A stretch of 64,000 nucleotides of DNA from CF-162 sp040882565 (lineage in GTDB: Bacteria > Chloroflexota > Dehalococcoidia > SM23-28-2 > RBG-16-64-32): positions 72,930 to 136,929 of the forward strand of contig JBBEAZ010000015.1 in NCBI GenBank assembly GCA_040882565.1, written 5' to 3'. Each line of letters begins with the position of its first letter. Positions within the stretch are counted from its first letter, which is position 1. The notes beneath the pieces are model-generated. The model was not told the origin of the DNA. It was given only the letters and a program-made list of their open reading frames with translations, and ran no database searches. The position numbers and the translations under genes are program-made. This document shows positions 43,725-53,002 of the stretch, one piece after another.

Positions 43725-45047
43725 CTACTCGCGCCAGCTAACCTCGTATAGCTTCACCGGGTCCTCGAAGCCCTTGAGGGCGTGATCGCCGCGGTCGTTG
43801 AAGAGGAAGCCCTTACCGGCTGCCAGTTCGCGCACGACGTTCGAGACTAGGATCTCCCCACCCTCCGCCTTCGCAGCGATTCGCGACGCCAGAATCACCG
43901 TCGCGCCAAACAGGTCGCCGTCTTCCTCGATCGGTTCGCCCGCGTTCAGCCCGACACGGACCGACAACGGCTCCCCGTCGCGGTCGGCGAACGCTTTCTG
44001 CAAGGCGATGGCGCACTCCACAGCCTTCGTCACGGAGCCGAACGACGCCATGAAGCCGTCGCCCATCGTCTTCACCTCGGTGCCTCCGTTCGCCTTCAGC
44101 ACTTCGCGGGTGATGCGCTCGTGTTCGCGGAGGACGTCGCGGCCCTTGTCGTCGCCGAGGCGCTGCATCATTTCTGTGTGGCCGACGAGGTCGGTGAAGA
44201 GGACAGTGCGGAAGGCAGATGACGGCGTGGCACTTTCTGGCTGGAGTTCCGATTCGCCAAGGAAATCGTTGATCACCCCAACTAACTGCTCGTGATAGAG
44301 AAAAAAGAAACCGCTGTCTCCTTCTATAACCACGAGACTTGATCCTGGAATGGCTCCGGCGCTGTCTCTCGCAACGTCAAGCGGGGTGCGCTCCAGATTG
44401 CGCGGATACAAGAGCAGCGTCGGGCACGCTATCGCGGGAAGTAGCTCAGTGACGTCACTCTTTACCCGCTGGAGCGCCTCCAACCACTCGGCGGACAGGG
44501 CCTCCCGCCAGATGCGGGTGATGCCCTTCTTCACCTCGACCGGCTCGCGAGGGACCAGCGAGTCCGCGGTCACACGTGTCATCCCGCGCCAGTTCTCCCG
44601 CAGGAGCAGCATAAAAGCTTGCGCTGCAGGATCCTCCGAGGGCTCAATGATGGGCGTCATCTCCATAAGGACGAGGCGCTTGACGCGGCCGGGCTCAGCG
44701 ACGCAGTACCTGATTGCTGCGTGAGCCGGCAGGGTGGGACCGGCGATGATGTCCAGCTCCTCCAGGCCGAGATGACCCACAAGCGCCGAGATGTCGCCGC
44801 ATTGCGCCGTGCTCGATAGGTCGTTCACTCCGCGTTGGGAAGCGCCCGTACCGCGCATGTCGAACCGGATGATTGAGCGCCCCTCCTGGATGCCGCTGAA
44901 GAAGGACCGAACCGGCGCGATGTCATAGTCAAGCTCGATGCTCGTTGGATGAGGGAGCGCGAATAGTAACGGACGACCGGTTCCCGCTACCGTATACGCG
45001 ATACGAACACCGTCCTCCGAAGTGCAATAGCGGACTTCGCGTTCCAT
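43725..45047 (-). CDS. Alpha/beta-hydrolase-class III cyclase fusion, C1
   Basis: 440 residues. N-terminal alpha/beta-hydrolase fold (about 1-270, start MEREVRYCTSEDGVRIAYTVAGTG) fused to a class III nucleotidyl cyclase domain (about 280-440). The hydrolase nucleophile elbow reads AGPTLPA instead of GxSxG, and the catalytic His region (EGDSGFFF) lacks His, so the domain is probably not an esterase but a sensor. In the cyclase: metal Asp residues in LFTDLVG and MGDGFMASF, the adenine-specific Lys in EVKTMGDG and Asp in DLFGATV, Arg in LASR. The transition-state Asn is replaced by Ile (VILASR). A TACAAT box ends 7 nt before the ATG. Confidence 0.85.
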   Translation of the reverse strand: MEREVRYCTSEDGVRIAYTVAGTGRPLLFALPHPTSIELDYDIAPVRSFFSGIQEGRSIIRFDMRGTGASQRGVNDLSSTAQCGDISALVGHLGLEELDIIAGPTLPAHAAIRYCVAEPGRVKRLVLMEMTPIIEPSEDPAAQAFMLLLRENWRGMTRVTADSLVPREPVEVKKGITRIWREALSAEWLEALQRVKSDVTELLPAIACPTLLLYPRNLERTPLDVARDSAGAIPGSSLVVIEGDSGFFFLYHEQLVGVINDFLGESELQPESATPSSAFRTVLFTDLVGHTEMMQRLGDDKGRDVLREHERITREVLKANGGTEVKTMGDGFMASFGSVTKAVECAIALQKAFADRDGEPLSVRVGLNAGEPIEEDGDLFGATVILASRIAAKAEGGEILVSNVVRELAAGKGFLFNDRGDHALKGFEDPVKLYEVSWRE

Positions 45048-45054
45048 GGCGCGA

Positions 45055-45060
45055 ATTGTA
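45055..45060 (-). promoter_or_regulatory. -10 box for C1, leaderless type
   Basis: TACAAT on the minus strand ends 7 nt before the C1 ATG and there is no ribosome site, so transcription would begin at or near the start codon. Confidence 0.5.
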
Positions 45061-45088
45061 CCGCGCGATGGCGGTTAGGATGGGTCGT

Positions 45089-46264
45089 ATGACACGCGAG
45101 AAGGCCCCGCAGGCGGTGGTGCTCAGAAAGGACCTAGCGCGGTCGATCCGCCGGGGGCACCCGTGGATCTACCGCGATGCGCTGGTCGCGCCGGACTCGC
45201 TGACGGACGGGGCGCTGGTGGAGGTGCGGACGCGGGATGGTCGGGCGCTGGCGCGGGGGTTCTGGGACGCGCGTTCGCCGATTGCGGTGCGGGTGCTGGA
45301 GTCGGGCGGGCCGGGCCACCGGTTCGCGGACGTGGAGGCGCTGGTGGCAGAGCGACTCGAGGCGGCGCTTGATCGACGGCTCGAACGGTTGGATCTCGCG
45401 CAGACGAACGCGTTCCGCTGGGTGCACGGCGAGGGTGACCTGCTGCCGGGCGTACACGTGGACGTGTACGACGACGCGGCGGTGTTGCGGTTCGACGGCG
45501 AGGGGGCGCGCGCCTTCTACTCGCCTATCGAGGCGAGGCTGCGCGACGCCGCAGGACCGCGGCTGGCGATTCAGCAGGTCGTGGACCGGACAGCCGGCGG
45601 CGCGGGTGGCGTGGCGGAACGAGTGGTACTGGAAAACGGGCTCCGCTTCGTGGTCGACCTCGCGCACGGGCAGAAGGGCGGCCTGTTCCTCGACCAGCGG
45701 GAGAACCGGCAGCGCGTCGCTGAGCGGGCACGCGGGAAGTCGGTGCTCAACCTGTTTGGGTACACGGGCGGATTCTCGATTCACGCGGCGACGGCCGGAG
45801 CGCTAAGGACCGACACGGTCGACATGGCAAAGCCGGCGATCGACGCCGCCCGGCGCAACTTTGCCCTCAACGATCTGCCGACGGAACACGCGGGTTTCCA
45901 CGCAAGCGACGTGTTCGAGTTCCTGGCGGCCGCGATCGAGCGCGGCGACAAGTGGGACATCGTGGTGTCGGACCCGCCGAGCTTCGCCCCGAAGAAGGAC
46001 GCGGTGCCGGCCGCCCGCCAGGCGTACACGCGACTGCACCGGATGGCGGCGGCGGTGACGGCGCCGGGCGGGTTGCTGTGCGCCGCCTCGTGCTCCAGTC
46101 ACCTGGGCAGGGACGATTTCCTGGCGAGCACCGAGGAAGGGGTACGCCAGGCCGGCCGCCGCTGGGCGTTTGAGTCGATGCACGGAGCGGGGTTCGACCA
46201 CCCGGTGCTGGCGGCGTTCCCAGAGGGCGATTACTTGAAATTCGCCATGGGGCGCGTACTCTAG
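45089..46264 (+). CDS. RlmI-like rRNA methyltransferase (class I SAM)
   Basis: About 391 residues. An N-terminal PUA-like part (VVLRKDLARSIRRGHPWIYRDAL; LVEVRTRDGRALARGFWD) is followed by a central domain and a Rossmann methyltransferase. The SAM motif is VLNLFGYTGGFSIHA and the catalytic-loop motif DPPSFAPKK. This order matches the RlmI/YccW family, which methylates a cytosine of 23S rRNA. The start could be 45068, 45080 or 45089; MTREKAPQ at 45089 fits best. It converges with C2 and is divergent from C1. It may be an unrelated housekeeping gene caught between the cyclase genes. Confidence 0.88.
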   Translation: MTREKAPQAVVLRKDLARSIRRGHPWIYRDALVAPDSLTDGALVEVRTRDGRALARGFWDARSPIAVRVLESGGPGHRFADVEALVAERLEAALDRRLERLDLAQTNAFRWVHGEGDLLPGVHVDVYDDAAVLRFDGEGARAFYSPIEARLRDAAGPRLAIQQVVDRTAGGAGGVAERVVLENGLRFVVDLAHGQKGGLFLDQRENRQRVAERARGKSVLNLFGYTGGFSIHAATAGALRTDTVDMAKPAIDAARRNFALNDLPTEHAGFHASDVFEFLAAAIERGDKWDIVVSDPPSFAPKKDAVPAARQAYTRLHRMAAAVTAPGGLLCAASCSSHLGRDDFLASTEEGVRQAGRRWAFESMHGAGFDHPVLAAFPEGDYLKFAMGRVL

Positions 46265-46298
46265 CCGGCGCTGGGCGCTAGCGGCGACGCTGGACCGG

Positions 46299-47654
46299 CT
46301 ACTCTTGCCAACTCACCTCGTACACCTTGACCGGGTCTTCGAAGCCCTTGAGCGCGTGGTCGCCGCGGTCGTTGAAGAGGAAGCCTTTGCCGGCCGCCAG
46401 TTCGCGCACGACGTTCGAGACCAGGATCTCGCCGGCGTCCGCCTCGGCGCAGACCCGCGCTGCCATCTGCACTGACGTGCCGTAGAGGTCTTGTTCCTCC
46501 GCCACCGGCTCGCCCGCGTTCAGGCCGATCCGCACGCGCACGCCCTCGCCGGCAGCCAGCGTGCGCTGGATGGCGACAGCGCAATCGACCGCGCCGCGGG
46601 CCGAGGCGAACGAAGCCATTATGCCGTCGCCGGTGTGCTTGATCTCGTGGCCGGCGTGAGCCTTCAGCGCGTCGCGCACCGCGGTGTTGTGTTGCCGGAC
46701 GAGGCCCTGCGCGCCTTCGTCGCCGAGCTGCTGGGTCATCGCCGTCGAGCCTTCCATATCGGTGAAGAGAATCGTAACGAGGCCGCCGGGCGCCGCGGAC
46801 GGCCGTGCGGTTGCGGAAGGGTCGCCGATAAATTCGGTGATGGCCTTGAGCAACACGTCGTTTGCGGGCTCACCGGGCAGCATGAGGTGGTTGTTGCTGT
46901 CAAGGGGGAGGAATCGCGCGTTGGGGATCATCGACGCGATCTCGCGGCCACCTTCGAACGGGCACGCCAAATCTCCTCGCCCATGTGCCACCAGAGTCGG
47001 CGTCTGAACTTGCGGCAGGAGGTCCCTGACGTCGATTGCTGCTATCGAGCCGATCAGTGCCATCACGGTCTGGGCGCTGCCCGATACTCTCTGGAGCTCG
47101 TTGAACCAGCGGATCATGTCTATGTCGGCTTCCGGCATGAAGCGTGCTGTCCACAACTGGCGGAACTCCGGAGTATCCTTGCCCCAGCCGGGGCCGATCG
47201 TCATCAGCATCGCCTGCAACAACGCCCGGTCTTCCGGAGTCGCGGGCGGCGGGGACCAGGCGAAAGTGCCGAGCAGGATGAGGTGGCTGACGCGCTCCGA
47301 GTGTTCCACAGCATATCTAATCGCCGTCGGCCCACCCTCAGACGCAGCTACTATCGCAAACCGATCGAGGCCTGCGTTCTCAACGACAGCCTCGACGTCC
47401 AGCAGCTTCTTTTCGATCGAAAAGTCGGTCACGTCGCGATCGGAGAGGCCCCAGCCCCGGGCGTCGTACCTGTAGTAACGGTAGTGCTCCGCCAGCCTGC
47501 TGTGAACGAATTCCTCGCCTCGCGGCATCTTCGCCCAGAATTCGAGGTGGCTGGCCCAGCCGTGGACAAACACCAGCGGATAGCCCGCGCCGCTGGCAGC
47601 GTACGCGATGCGCACGCCGTCTGATGTCTTGCAGAACCTGATGTCTTGTTCCAT
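46299..47654 (-). CDS. Alpha/beta-hydrolase-class III cyclase fusion, C2
   Basis: 451 residues. The hydrolase half keeps a plausible full triad: nucleophile Ser105 in VAASEGG, Asp in AHGRGDLACP and His in DSNNHLM. The cyclase half has metal Asp residues in LFTDMEGST and TGDGIMASF, Lys in EIKHTGDG, Asp in DLYGTSV and Arg in MAARV. The transition-state Asn is replaced by Gln (VQMAAR). The start is ATG 47654, 2 nt after the C3 stop, with GGAGGGA before it; the upstream ATG at 47669 overlaps C3. Thus C3 and C2 are one transcription unit. Confidence 0.86.
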   Translation of the reverse strand: MEQDIRFCKTSDGVRIAYAASGAGYPLVFVHGWASHLEFWAKMPRGEEFVHSRLAEHYRYYRYDARGWGLSDRDVTDFSIEKKLLDVEAVVENAGLDRFAIVAASEGGPTAIRYAVEHSERVSHLILLGTFAWSPPPATPEDRALLQAMLMTIGPGWGKDTPEFRQLWTARFMPEADIDMIRWFNELQRVSGSAQTVMALIGSIAAIDVRDLLPQVQTPTLVAHGRGDLACPFEGGREIASMIPNARFLPLDSNNHLMLPGEPANDVLLKAITEFIGDPSATARPSAAPGGLVTILFTDMEGSTAMTQQLGDEGAQGLVRQHNTAVRDALKAHAGHEIKHTGDGIMASFASARGAVDCAVAIQRTLAAGEGVRVRIGLNAGEPVAEEQDLYGTSVQMAARVCAEADAGEILVSNVVRELAAGKGFLFNDRGDHALKGFEDPVKVYEVSWQE

Positions 47655-47656
47655 CG

Positions 47657-48967
47657 CTATTCCCTCCAACTTGCTTCGTACAGGCGCACCGGCACCTCGA
47701 AGCCCTTGGCCACGAAGTCCCCGCGATCCGCGAACAGGAAGCCTTTGCCCGCGGTGAGCTCGCGCACTGTGTTCGCGACCAGGATCTCGCCGCCGTTCGC
47801 CTTCGCAGCGATGCGGGAAGCGAGGATGACAGTGGCCCCGAACAGGTCGCCTTCTTCCTCGATCGGCTCGCCGGCATTGATCCCGACCCGGACGGACAAC
47901 GGCTCCCCCTCATGCGCGGCGAACGCGCGCTGCAGGGCGATTGCGCATTCGACTGCTTTCGCGACGCTGCCAAACGAGGCCATGAAGCCGTCGCCCATGG
48001 TCTTCACCTCGGTGCCGCCGTTGGCCTTGAGGACTTCGCGGGTGATGCGCTCGTGCTCGCGCAGGACGTCGCGGCCGCGCTCGTCGCCGAGGCGGGACAT
48101 CATCTCGGTGTGTCCGACGAGGTCGGTGAAGAGGATTGTGCGGAATGCCGAACCGGTGGCGGGCGGCGCTGACGGCGATGGCTCACTATCGTCGACAAAG
48201 TCCGCGATGAGATTTGGCACCGGGGCGTATGTGATGTCGTCTATGAGTATGAGACGGGCGCCGGGTATGGCGGCAGCCAGACGCCGGCCCACATCCATAG
48301 AGAACCAGCGGCTGTTCTTGTTGTGAACGATGAGTGTAGGAGCGACCACCTGTGGCAGGAACTGCGTGACGTCATAGCTCTCCCACGCCTTCCAGTTCGC
48401 CCGCATCGCCTCGGGTTCACACGTCATCCGGATGAATCCAGCGAAGAGGCGCCCGAATTCGGGATTCGCGTACGCCCACAACACTTGCGCGAACGTCTCG
48501 GTGAAGAGTACCCAATCCGCGTCCAGAAGCGACAGCCCGGCCTTGTATGCCGTTGACTCAGCGACGTCCGAGAATTTCGTGAACCCGTCGTTGACGATCA
48601 GATGGGCGACGCGCTCAGGATGAGTGGCCGCGTACTGGATGGCCACTGGCACGGCGCCAATCCATGATGCCAGGACGAACGAGTCGAAACCGCTCCGCTC
48701 TACGACCGCCTCGAGATCAAGGAGCATCGCCTCGATCGAGAAGTCAACCGCGCTCCGGTCGGACAGACCACTCCCGCGCGAATCGTAGCCAACGACGTGA
48801 TACTTAGCGGCGAGGGGTTGCAAGACCATGCCATACATCTGCCAGGACAGTTCGGCGTGAGTGAACCCAGGTGTCGGCATCGCGATAAGCGGTCTGCCTT
48901 CACCCGCCGTCCAGTACGCGAGGCTGACCCCATCGCTCGTTGTGCAGTACTGGATACGCGGTTCCAT
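47657..48967 (-). CDS. Alpha/beta-hydrolase-class III cyclase fusion, C3
   Basis: 436 residues. The start MEPRIQYCTTSDGVSLAYWTAGEG is the family start. The nucleophile position is Ile (LASWIGAVP aligned with C2 VAASEGGPT), and the His region (DDITYAPVP) has no His, so the hydrolase half is probably non-catalytic. The cyclase half is nearly identical to that of C1 (LFTDLVGHTEMM; EVKTMGDGFMASFGSV; DLFGATVILASRI), again with Ile for the transition-state Asn. It is the first gene of the C3-C2 unit. TATAAT ends 9 nt before the ATG and there is no ribosome site. Confidence 0.86.
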   Translation of the reverse strand: MEPRIQYCTTSDGVSLAYWTAGEGRPLIAMPTPGFTHAELSWQMYGMVLQPLAAKYHVVGYDSRGSGLSDRSAVDFSIEAMLLDLEAVVERSGFDSFVLASWIGAVPVAIQYAATHPERVAHLIVNDGFTKFSDVAESTAYKAGLSLLDADWVLFTETFAQVLWAYANPEFGRLFAGFIRMTCEPEAMRANWKAWESYDVTQFLPQVVAPTLIVHNKNSRWFSMDVGRRLAAAIPGARLILIDDITYAPVPNLIADFVDDSEPSPSAPPATGSAFRTILFTDLVGHTEMMSRLGDERGRDVLREHERITREVLKANGGTEVKTMGDGFMASFGSVAKAVECAIALQRAFAAHEGEPLSVRVGINAGEPIEEEGDLFGATVILASRIAAKANGGEILVANTVRELTAGKGFLFADRGDFVAKGFEVPVRLYEASWRE

Positions 48968-48976
48968 ACTGAGGCG

Positions 48977-48982
48977 ATTATA
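48977..48982 (-). promoter_or_regulatory. -10 box for C3, leaderless type
   Basis: A perfect TATAAT on the minus strand ends 9 nt before the C3 ATG. The -35 region is poor. Confidence 0.5.
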
Positions 48983-49047
48983 GCGTTAGAGCAGCGCCGA
49001 ACGGCTTTTGGCGGTGACGCCATCGAGGGCCTATCCTTGGAAACCGA

Positions 49048-49362
49048 ATGAGAATGCTCTTTGTCGTTAAGCCGACGCGAGGCCCGGACTGGGACACGAG
49101 CAAGCCACTGCAAGAGCAGGACGGTTGGCCTGAGCACGCCGCGTTCATGAACCGGCTGGCAGCCGCCGGGTTCGTGGTATTGGGTGGTCCCGTTAGCGAG
49201 GACGGCCAGGTGATGCTTATCGTCGACGCCGCTGATGAGGACGAGATCCGGTCGAAGCTGGCGGGCGACCCGTGGCGACAGTCGGGGTTGCTGGAATCCG
49301 ACTCGATCGAGCGCTGGACGATCCTGCTCGACGCGGCCGACCCCGACGCTTCGCTTAGCTGA
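49048..49362 (+). CDS. YciI-like protein
   Basis: 104 residues of the YCII-related family, a small ferredoxin-like fold. It begins MRMLFVVKPTRGPDWDTSKPLQEQDGWPEHAAFMNRLAAAGFVVLGGPV and has the DPWRQSGLLESDSIERWTI end, which carries the conserved His/Asp-type residues only in part. The biochemical role of the family is poorly known. It is convergent with the enoyl-CoA hydratase gene, and the two 3' ends overlap by 8 nt. It is divergent from C3. Confidence 0.75.
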   Translation: MRMLFVVKPTRGPDWDTSKPLQEQDGWPEHAAFMNRLAAAGFVVLGGPVSEDGQVMLIVDAADEDEIRSKLAGDPWRQSGLLESDSIERWTILLDAADPDASLS

Positions 49363-50191
49363 ACTTCGGCTTGCGCTTCTCGCGGAACGCCGCGATGCCC
49401 TCGCGTGCGTCGGGGTGGTGGTCGGAGATCGCGGTCTTGGCGGCGATGTCATCGAGGGCGTGAGCCCAGGTCTGTTCAGCGGCGTTATAGACGCTGCGCT
49501 TGAGCAGGCGCATCGCGATCTGCGGGCCTTCGGCGAACTCGCGGGCGAGTTCGAGCGTGCGGTCCATCAGCTGGTCGGGCGGCACGGCTTCGTGCACAAG
49601 CCCGAGCGCGAGCGCCTCTTCGCCGGAGACGATGCGGTTGCGCATCAGAAAGTCCATCGTCTTCGCCACGCCGATGAGCTGGACAAGGAGGAACTGGCCG
49701 CCTTCGTCGGGCTGGAGGGCGAAGCGGAGGGTGCCGCTACCAAGGCGCGCGTCGGTGGCCGCGATGCGGAAGTCGCAGGAGAGGGCGAGCGAGAGACCCG
49801 TCTGGATGGCGACGCCGTTGACGGCGGCGATCGAGATCTTGTCGAGGTTGCGGACGGCGGAATTCAGGGTCTGCGAGAGGACACGGAGGCCCTCGTAAGT
49901 GCCTATCGGCGTGTCGTGGCCCGTGCCGATGTCCGGCATCAGCGCCTTGGCGCCGGTGCCGCTGAGCGGGCGGCCAGTGATGTCGTCGCCGGCGGAGAAG
50001 GCGCGGCCGGAGCCGGTGATGACGACGACGCGCACGGCGTCGTCCATCTGCGCCTCGGTCAGCACCTCGATGAGGTCGCGCTTCAAGCCCTGCGTCATGC
50101 CGTTCATGCGGTCTGGCTGGTTAAACGTGACGACAGCGACGCCGGGGTCCTGCAGAACGATTTCGAAGCCGCGGAATGTGCCTTGCTGCAT
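49355..50191 (-). CDS. Enoyl-CoA hydratase/isomerase family protein, first
   Basis: 278 residues of the crotonase superfamily. Oxyanion-hole segments are GSGRAFSAGDDI and AAVNGVAIQTGLSLALSCD. The catalytic region reads RFALQPDEGGQFLLVQLIG, where the hydratase-type first Glu is absent, so an isomerase or other crotonase reaction is possible. GAGGAGGACCCCA precedes the ATG. It lies 19 nt downstream of the second crotonase gene on the same strand. Confidence 0.85.
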   Translation of the reverse strand: MQQGTFRGFEIVLQDPGVAVVTFNQPDRMNGMTQGLKRDLIEVLTEAQMDDAVRVVVITGSGRAFSAGDDITGRPLSGTGAKALMPDIGTGHDTPIGTYEGLRVLSQTLNSAVRNLDKISIAAVNGVAIQTGLSLALSCDFRIAATDARLGSGTLRFALQPDEGGQFLLVQLIGVAKTMDFLMRNRIVSGEEALALGLVHEAVPPDQLMDRTLELAREFAEGPQIAMRLLKRSVYNAAEQTWAHALDDIAAKTAISDHHPDAREGIAAFREKRKPKFS

Positions 50192-50210
50192 TGGGGTCCT
50201 CCTCTGTACC

Positions 50211-50984
50211 TTAGCGCTCGCGGAACTCTTCGGTGCTCCACTCGCCTTGTTGCCAGCGGTTTAGTTCGCCGAAGAGCGCGCCCGAGCTCACGACCTCAAG
50301 CCCCAGTTCGGACTCATGGCGCAGGGCAGCGGGCAGGTCGAGCGTCCACTGGTCGTAGGCGGACTTGCGGTCGGAGCGGAGACAGGTCTGTGGCAGGTGG
50401 GCTAGTTGGCGGGCGAGGGCGAGCGCCGTGTCGAGCGCCTGGCCGGGCTCGCACAGGCGGTTGGCGAGGCCCCATGAGAACGCTTCCTCACCGCTGACGC
50501 CACGACCGGTGAGGATCATGTCGAGGGCGCGGCTCTGGCCGATCAGGCGCGGCAGGCGGACGGTGCCGCCATCGCAAAGGGGGACGCCCCAGCGGCGGCA
50601 GTAGACACCGAAGACGGCATCGCGGGCGGCGACCCGGAGGTCGCACCAGAGGGCGAGCTCGAGGCCACCGACGACCGCGTGGCCCTCGACGGCTGCGATG
50701 ACCGGCTTCGATAGCATCATCCGCGTAGGTCCCAGCGGGCCGTGACCATCGAGGGTCACCGTGATGCTGTCCTTGCCACCAGCGATCGCCTTCAGGTCGC
50801 CGCCGGCTGAGAACTTGCCATGTGCGCCAACGAGCACGCCTACGGAGAGATCCGCATCGTCGTCGAAGCGCTGAAATGCGTCGACGAGGGCCTTGGCGGT
50901 CGGGCCGTCCACGGCGTTGGCGACTTCCGGACGGTCGATAGTGACGATAGCGATGGGGCCATCGGTCTGGTAACTGACTGGCAT
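50211..50984 (-). CDS. Enoyl-CoA hydratase/isomerase family protein, second
   Basis: 257 residues of the crotonase superfamily. Oxyanion-hole segments are GKFSAGGDLKAIAGG and EGHAVVGGLELALWCDLRVA. The active-site loop is RRWGVPLCDGGTVRLPRLIG, with Asp and Gly where hydratases have Glu. The start is ATG 50984, 8 nt after AGGAGG; a GTG at 50993 is too close to that site. It is the first gene of a two-gene unit with its paralogue. Confidence 0.86.
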   Translation of the reverse strand: MPVSYQTDGPIAIVTIDRPEVANAVDGPTAKALVDAFQRFDDDADLSVGVLVGAHGKFSAGGDLKAIAGGKDSITVTLDGHGPLGPTRMMLSKPVIAAVEGHAVVGGLELALWCDLRVAARDAVFGVYCRRWGVPLCDGGTVRLPRLIGQSRALDMILTGRGVSGEEAFSWGLANRLCEPGQALDTALALARQLAHLPQTCLRSDRKSAYDQWTLDLPAALRHESELGLEVVSSGALFGELNRWQQGEWSTEEFRER

Positions 50985-51011
50985 CGGGGGCACCTCCTGT
51001 ATTCGGTGCCG

Positions 51012-51017
51012 ATTATA
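51012..51017 (-). promoter_or_regulatory. -10 box for the crotonase pair
   Basis: TATAAT on the minus strand lies 27 nt before the ATG at 50984, leaving room for the AGGAGG ribosome site. Confidence 0.5.
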
Positions 51018-51044
51018 TAGGGCGAAGCGTATCCGGAATCGGGG

Positions 51045-51050
51045 TAGAAT
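51045..51050 (+). promoter_or_regulatory. -10 box for the second DinB gene, leaderless type
   Basis: TAGAAT ends 8 nt before the ATG at 51059 and there is no ribosome site. Confidence 0.45.
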
Positions 51051-51058
51051 GAGCCCCG

Positions 51059-51634
51059 ATGTCTACTGAAACGTTCGTACAGTCACTCAGAAACCGAATA
51101 CGCGCCATGAATATCCTCTGGGAGCGGGCGATCAGCGATATGACGCTGGAGCAGGTAAACCACCACGAGCGCGAGGGCGTGCTGCCGATCGCCTTCAGCT
51201 TTACGCACTACATGATCGCGCAGGACCAGTCTGTCAGCGTGTTCTTCCGGCGGGAGCCGCCGCTGTGGGTGAGGGGCGGCTGGGCAGCGAAGACCGGCGT
51301 TGCGATCGACTCGCTGGGCCGCGAGGAGACGGTGGAGGAGATGCAGCGCCAGCGCATCGGCGACCTCGAAGCGTGGAAGGCCTACCAGTCGGCGGTGATC
51401 GGCCAGACAGACGAACTGCTGGACGAGGTGACGGTAGACGAAGTGCTGGAGGTGGTGTTCAAGCAGCTGCCGCCGAACATGCAGAACATTTTTTGCGGGA
51501 TCGTGATTGGACCCGGCAATCCGCTGCGCAAGCTGGAGGTGCTGGAGTGCTTCGTCTACCAGCACGGCCTCCGCCACATGGGTGAGATCGAACACGGTCG
51601 CGCGCTCGTCGGCCTGCGCGGGATGACGAGCTAG
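51059..51634 (+). CDS. DinB-fold protein, second copy
   Basis: 191 residues of the DinB/YfiT-like four-helix superfamily. A His in SFTHYMIAQDQ and the pair in FVYQHGLRHMGEIEHGRALVG fit a three-His metal site. It starts MSTETFVQSLRNRIRAMNILWERAISDM. It shares its overall plan with the protein at 81-629. It lies 15 nt upstream of the cyclase fusion gene C4 on the same strand and is likely the first gene of a row with C4 to C7. A functional link with cyclic-nucleotide signalling is possible but unproven. Confidence 0.75.
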   Translation: MSTETFVQSLRNRIRAMNILWERAISDMTLEQVNHHEREGVLPIAFSFTHYMIAQDQSVSVFFRREPPLWVRGGWAAKTGVAIDSLGREETVEEMQRQRIGDLEAWKAYQSAVIGQTDELLDEVTVDEVLEVVFKQLPPNMQNIFCGIVIGPGNPLRKLEVLECFVYQHGLRHMGEIEHGRALVGLRGMTS

Positions 51635-51649
51635 GGGCTCGCGCGGCGC

Positions 51650-53002
51650 ATGGAGCCCGAAGTCCGCTACTGCACCACCACCGACGGGGTGCGCATCGCG
51701 TATACGGTCACCGGCAGCGGGCCGCCGCTCCTGACCTGCGTTGAACCGATCGCCAGCCACGTCCAACTGGAGTGGACGCACATCGGGTCCGGCCGAATAC
51801 TCCGTGCGCAGGCGCAGCACAGCACGCTGATCCGCCTGGACTTTCGGGGAAGCGGGCTCTCCGATCGAGTCCTGCCGAGATCGATAGATGACTCCGTCCT
51901 GGATCTCGAAGCGGTCGTGGAGCGGACAGGTCTCCAACGGTTCGCGCTCTCCGCGAATCTGTCTGCGTCTCTGGCTGCGATCGTTTTTGCCGCCCGCCAC
52001 CCGGAGCAAGTCACCCGCATGATTATCACCGACGGCTTTCTGCGCATGCGCGATACGCTGAACGCGCCGCAGTTGCAGGCCCTGCAGGCCGCCGCGAGGG
52101 TCGACTGGACCCTCGCGACCGAAGCAGTCGCCTATGTCGCCTATGGCTCGGACCGTGACGAGAACCGGGCTCACGGCGAATTCATCCGCGCCTGCATCGG
52201 ACCCGAGTATTTCGCCGAAGGGATCGTGGCGGATCTCGCGTCTATTGATGTGTCAGATTCCGCTCGCCGCGTCCAAGCGCCAACCCTGGTCATGAGCCAC
52301 AGCGGCCTCCAATTCATCACCATGGAGATGACCAGGGAACTCGTCACGCTCATCCCTAACGCCCAGCTAGCCATCATCGAGGGCACGTGGTCGGACAACG
52401 TCGAAGCGATGCTCGACCGAGCCATCGCCTTCCTTTACCCCGGAGCCGAGATCCCGCCTCGCGCTTCCGGCATCCCCTCCGGCACCGCCACTCAGACGGG
52501 CCTGACGGTCATCCTCTTCGCCGACATCGTCGACTCCACCGCCCTGACCGAGCGCCTCGGCGACACGGCCTTCCGCAACAAAGCCCGCGACCTCGACGCC
52601 ACCCTCCGCGCCATCATCCGCGATCACGCGGGTACCCCCATCGAAGGCAAGCTCCTCGGCGACGGCGTCCTCGCCGTCTTCACCAGCGCCCGCCAGGCCA
52701 TCGAAGCCGCGCTCGTCTGCGGCCGTTCTGGTCACGACACTGGACTTCCCCTCCACCTCGGCCTCCACGCCGGCGACGTCATCCGCGAAGAGAACCCAGA
52801 CGGGCGCAGCAACGTCTACGGCGGCGCTGTCAACATTGCCGCCCGGATCAGTGGCCTCTCCGTGCCGGGCCAGTTGCTGGTCTCGGATACCGTGCGGTCG
52901 CTGGCCCGGACGTCGGCCGGAGTCAGGTTCGCGGGCCATGGAGAGCATTCGCTAAAGGGCATCGAAGAGCCGGTGCGCGTCTACGAGGTGCGGGAAGGCT
53001 GA
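51650..53002 (+). CDS. Alpha/beta-hydrolase-class III cyclase fusion, C4
   Basis: 450 residues. In the hydrolase half the nucleophile position aligns with Leu104 (SANLSASLAA, with a Ser beside it but no glycines), and the His region (IEGTWSDN) has no His; it is likely a sensor. The cyclase half is of the second class: Asp residues in LFADIVDST and LLGDGVLAVF, Lys in EGKLLGDG, Asn instead of Asp in NVYGGAV, and the transition-state Asn and Arg both present (VNIAAR). It should be the more cyclase-competent type. The stop overlaps the C5 start (TGATG). No ribosome site before its own ATG. Confidence 0.86.
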   Translation: MEPEVRYCTTTDGVRIAYTVTGSGPPLLTCVEPIASHVQLEWTHIGSGRILRAQAQHSTLIRLDFRGSGLSDRVLPRSIDDSVLDLEAVVERTGLQRFALSANLSASLAAIVFAARHPEQVTRMIITDGFLRMRDTLNAPQLQALQAAARVDWTLATEAVAYVAYGSDRDENRAHGEFIRACIGPEYFAEGIVADLASIDVSDSARRVQAPTLVMSHSGLQFITMEMTRELVTLIPNAQLAIIEGTWSDNVEAMLDRAIAFLYPGAEIPPRASGIPSGTATQTGLTVILFADIVDSTALTERLGDTAFRNKARDLDATLRAIIRDHAGTPIEGKLLGDGVLAVFTSARQAIEAALVCGRSGHDTGLPLHLGLHAGDVIREENPDGRSNVYGGAVNIAARISGLSVPGQLLVSDTVRSLARTSAGVRFAGHGEHSLKGIEEPVRVYEVREG